Shown here piece after piece: positions 5,639 to 5,965 of a stretch of DNA of 5,965 nt (its first letter is position 1; each line of letters opens with the position of its first letter). Origin of the DNA: Gammaproteobacteria bacterium (GTDB taxonomy: Bacteria; Pseudomonadota; Gammaproteobacteria; BMS3Bbin11); contig JAUWVE010000096.1 of NCBI GenBank assembly GCA_030617565.1, positions 1 through 5,965 on the forward strand. The letters run 5' to 3'. Both the position numbers and the translations under genes were made by a program. Below the pieces are notes generated by a model, which searched no databases, was not told the origin of the DNA, and saw only the letters and a list, made by a program, of their open reading frames with translations.

Positions 5639-5692
5639 ATTCGAGCATCGCAGGGAACCCGAAGGGCAAGCATGCGGGTGTCTTTTCTTTTG

Positions 5693-5726
5693 GTGACTTT
5701 TCTTTGGACAAGCAAAGAAAAGTTAC
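5693..5726. repeat. 14-bp stem hairpin inside the composite repeat
   Basis: GTGACTTTTCTTTG (5693-5706) pairs with CAAAGAAAAGTTAC (5713-5726) around the six-base loop GACAAG; thirteen Watson-Crick pairs and one G-T pair. It abuts the palindromic CTCGTCCATGAAGGACG arm. It is not followed by a clear U-run on either strand, so it is not an obvious terminator. Confidence 0.65.
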
Positions 5727-5833
5727 TCGTCCATGAAGGACGAAAAAAGTTAGATTAATTCAAGCAAAAGAATAAAAAAAGAACGCGCACATATAACGGT
5801 GAAAGATTCAGCCGTGCGCCAGCACACAAATAA

Positions 5834-5965
5834 TTAATTTACTGTCCGCATAAAAATAGTCTTCAACATATTCTCTTTCTTCCATTCATCTATGCTGGTA
5901 GGAGGCTGAATATAATAACCCTGGGCAAAGTGAACACCTATATCCCGAAGCATTTCAAGCAATGT
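5834..5965 (-). CDS. EAL-domain protein, C-terminal end (cut by window edge)
   Basis: Only the last 43 residues are in the window. They read TLLEMLRDIGVHFAQGYYIQ, then PPTSIDEWKKENMLKTIFMRTVN and a TAA stop (5836-5834). The segment LRDIGVHFAQGYYIQPP is the conserved C-terminal end of EAL domains (usually G-x-x-F/Y-A-Q-G-Y/F-x-x-x-x-P). EAL domains hydrolyse the second messenger cyclic di-GMP, often as the C-terminal part of larger sensory proteins that may also carry PAS or GGDEF domains. Whether this one is catalytic or what sensors precede it cannot be seen. The gene converges on bolA across the composite repeat. Confidence 0.85.
   Translation of the reverse strand, partial: TLLEMLRDIGVHFAQGYYIQPPTSIDEWKKENMLKTIFMRTVN

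Larger units (their letters stand above)
5170..5824. repeat. 655-bp composite repeat with inverted arms, hairpins and a nested REPIN
   Basis: This fills nearly all of the 667 bases between bolA and the EAL gene. Three pairs of inverted arms nest in order. TGCTGGCGCCTGGCT (5170-5184) matches 5810-5824 inverted at 13 of 15 bases. TATTCTTTTGCTTGAATTAA (5202-5221, extending to 5198) is exact against 5755-5774 (to 5778). TTTCGTCCTTCATGGACGAG plus T (5292-5312) is exact against 5725-5745. The space between the first two arms differs in length on the two sides (13 versus 31 bases), so the arms are diverged inverted copies, not one perfect palindrome. Inside lie a REPIN (5448-5503), a polypurine tract and two long hairpins. 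Several open frames of 69-101 codons cross it (for example 5715-5476 minus, with KVTKRKDTR and KTKTKIKSK); I regard them as by-products of the repeat, with low confidence that any is translated. Confidence 0.75.

Noticed and set aside
5243..5758. Several open frames of 69-101 codons on both strands after bolA
   Set aside because: They coincide with REPIN, hairpins and inverted arms, lack ribosome sites, and overlap each other on opposite strands.

Overview
This 5,965-base window looks like chromosomal DNA of a gammaproteobacterium. The evidence is the tandem block yciO - M50 peptidase - trpS - scpA - scpB, a YciI close to enterobacterial YciI, a YciI/BolA overlap, and several REP/REPIN-type palindromes. 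The species cannot be named from the sequence. No plasmid, phage or tRNA/rRNA gene is visible, and there is no CRISPR array.

Layout. Positions 1-4468 are one minus-strand block. In transcription order it holds yciO (4468-3848), a 385-base gap carrying an inverted-repeat insertion with a nested REPIN, an M50/site-2-type membrane protease (3462-2788), trpS (2774-1557), scpA (1543-749), a 264-bp palindromic insertion (749-486) and the 5' part of scpB (483-1, cut by the window edge). M50, trpS and scpA are separated by only 13 bases each and are probably co-transcribed. A 132-base divergent region (4469-4600) separates yciO from the plus-strand pair yciI (4601-4903) and bolA (4900-5166), which overlap by ATGA. 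A 667-base gene-free stretch follows; almost all of it is a repeat composite with inverted arms, a REPIN and long hairpins. The window ends with the 3' end of a minus-strand EAL-domain gene (5965-5834).

How the genes fit together. ScpA and ScpB are the kleisin and winged-helix partners of SMC in chromosome segregation. TrpS charges tRNA-Trp. The M50 protein is an intramembrane metalloprotease. YciO belongs to the TsaC/Sua5 superfamily, YciI is a small YCII-fold protein, and BolA is a glutaredoxin/Fe-S-linked regulator. This is a conserved neighbourhood rather than one pathway.

What stands out. (1) trpS reads as an intact long-form TrpS except for one in-frame TAA at codon 40, between the HIGH-type motif and the rest of the enzyme. 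(2) A MITE-like element with near-perfect 32-bp terminal inverted repeats and TA on both sides sits exactly in the scpA/scpB stop-start overlap. It regenerates a scpA stop, leaves the scpB ATG intact, and carries an 88-codon open frame that joins the two genes through TAGTG and TAATG overlaps. (3) A second insertion (3532-3817) has 19-bp inverted ends, a 9-bp near-perfect target duplication and a REPIN inside. (4) A 655-bp structured composite lies downstream of bolA. Non-coding space in this genome seems to be heavily colonised by small palindromic elements.
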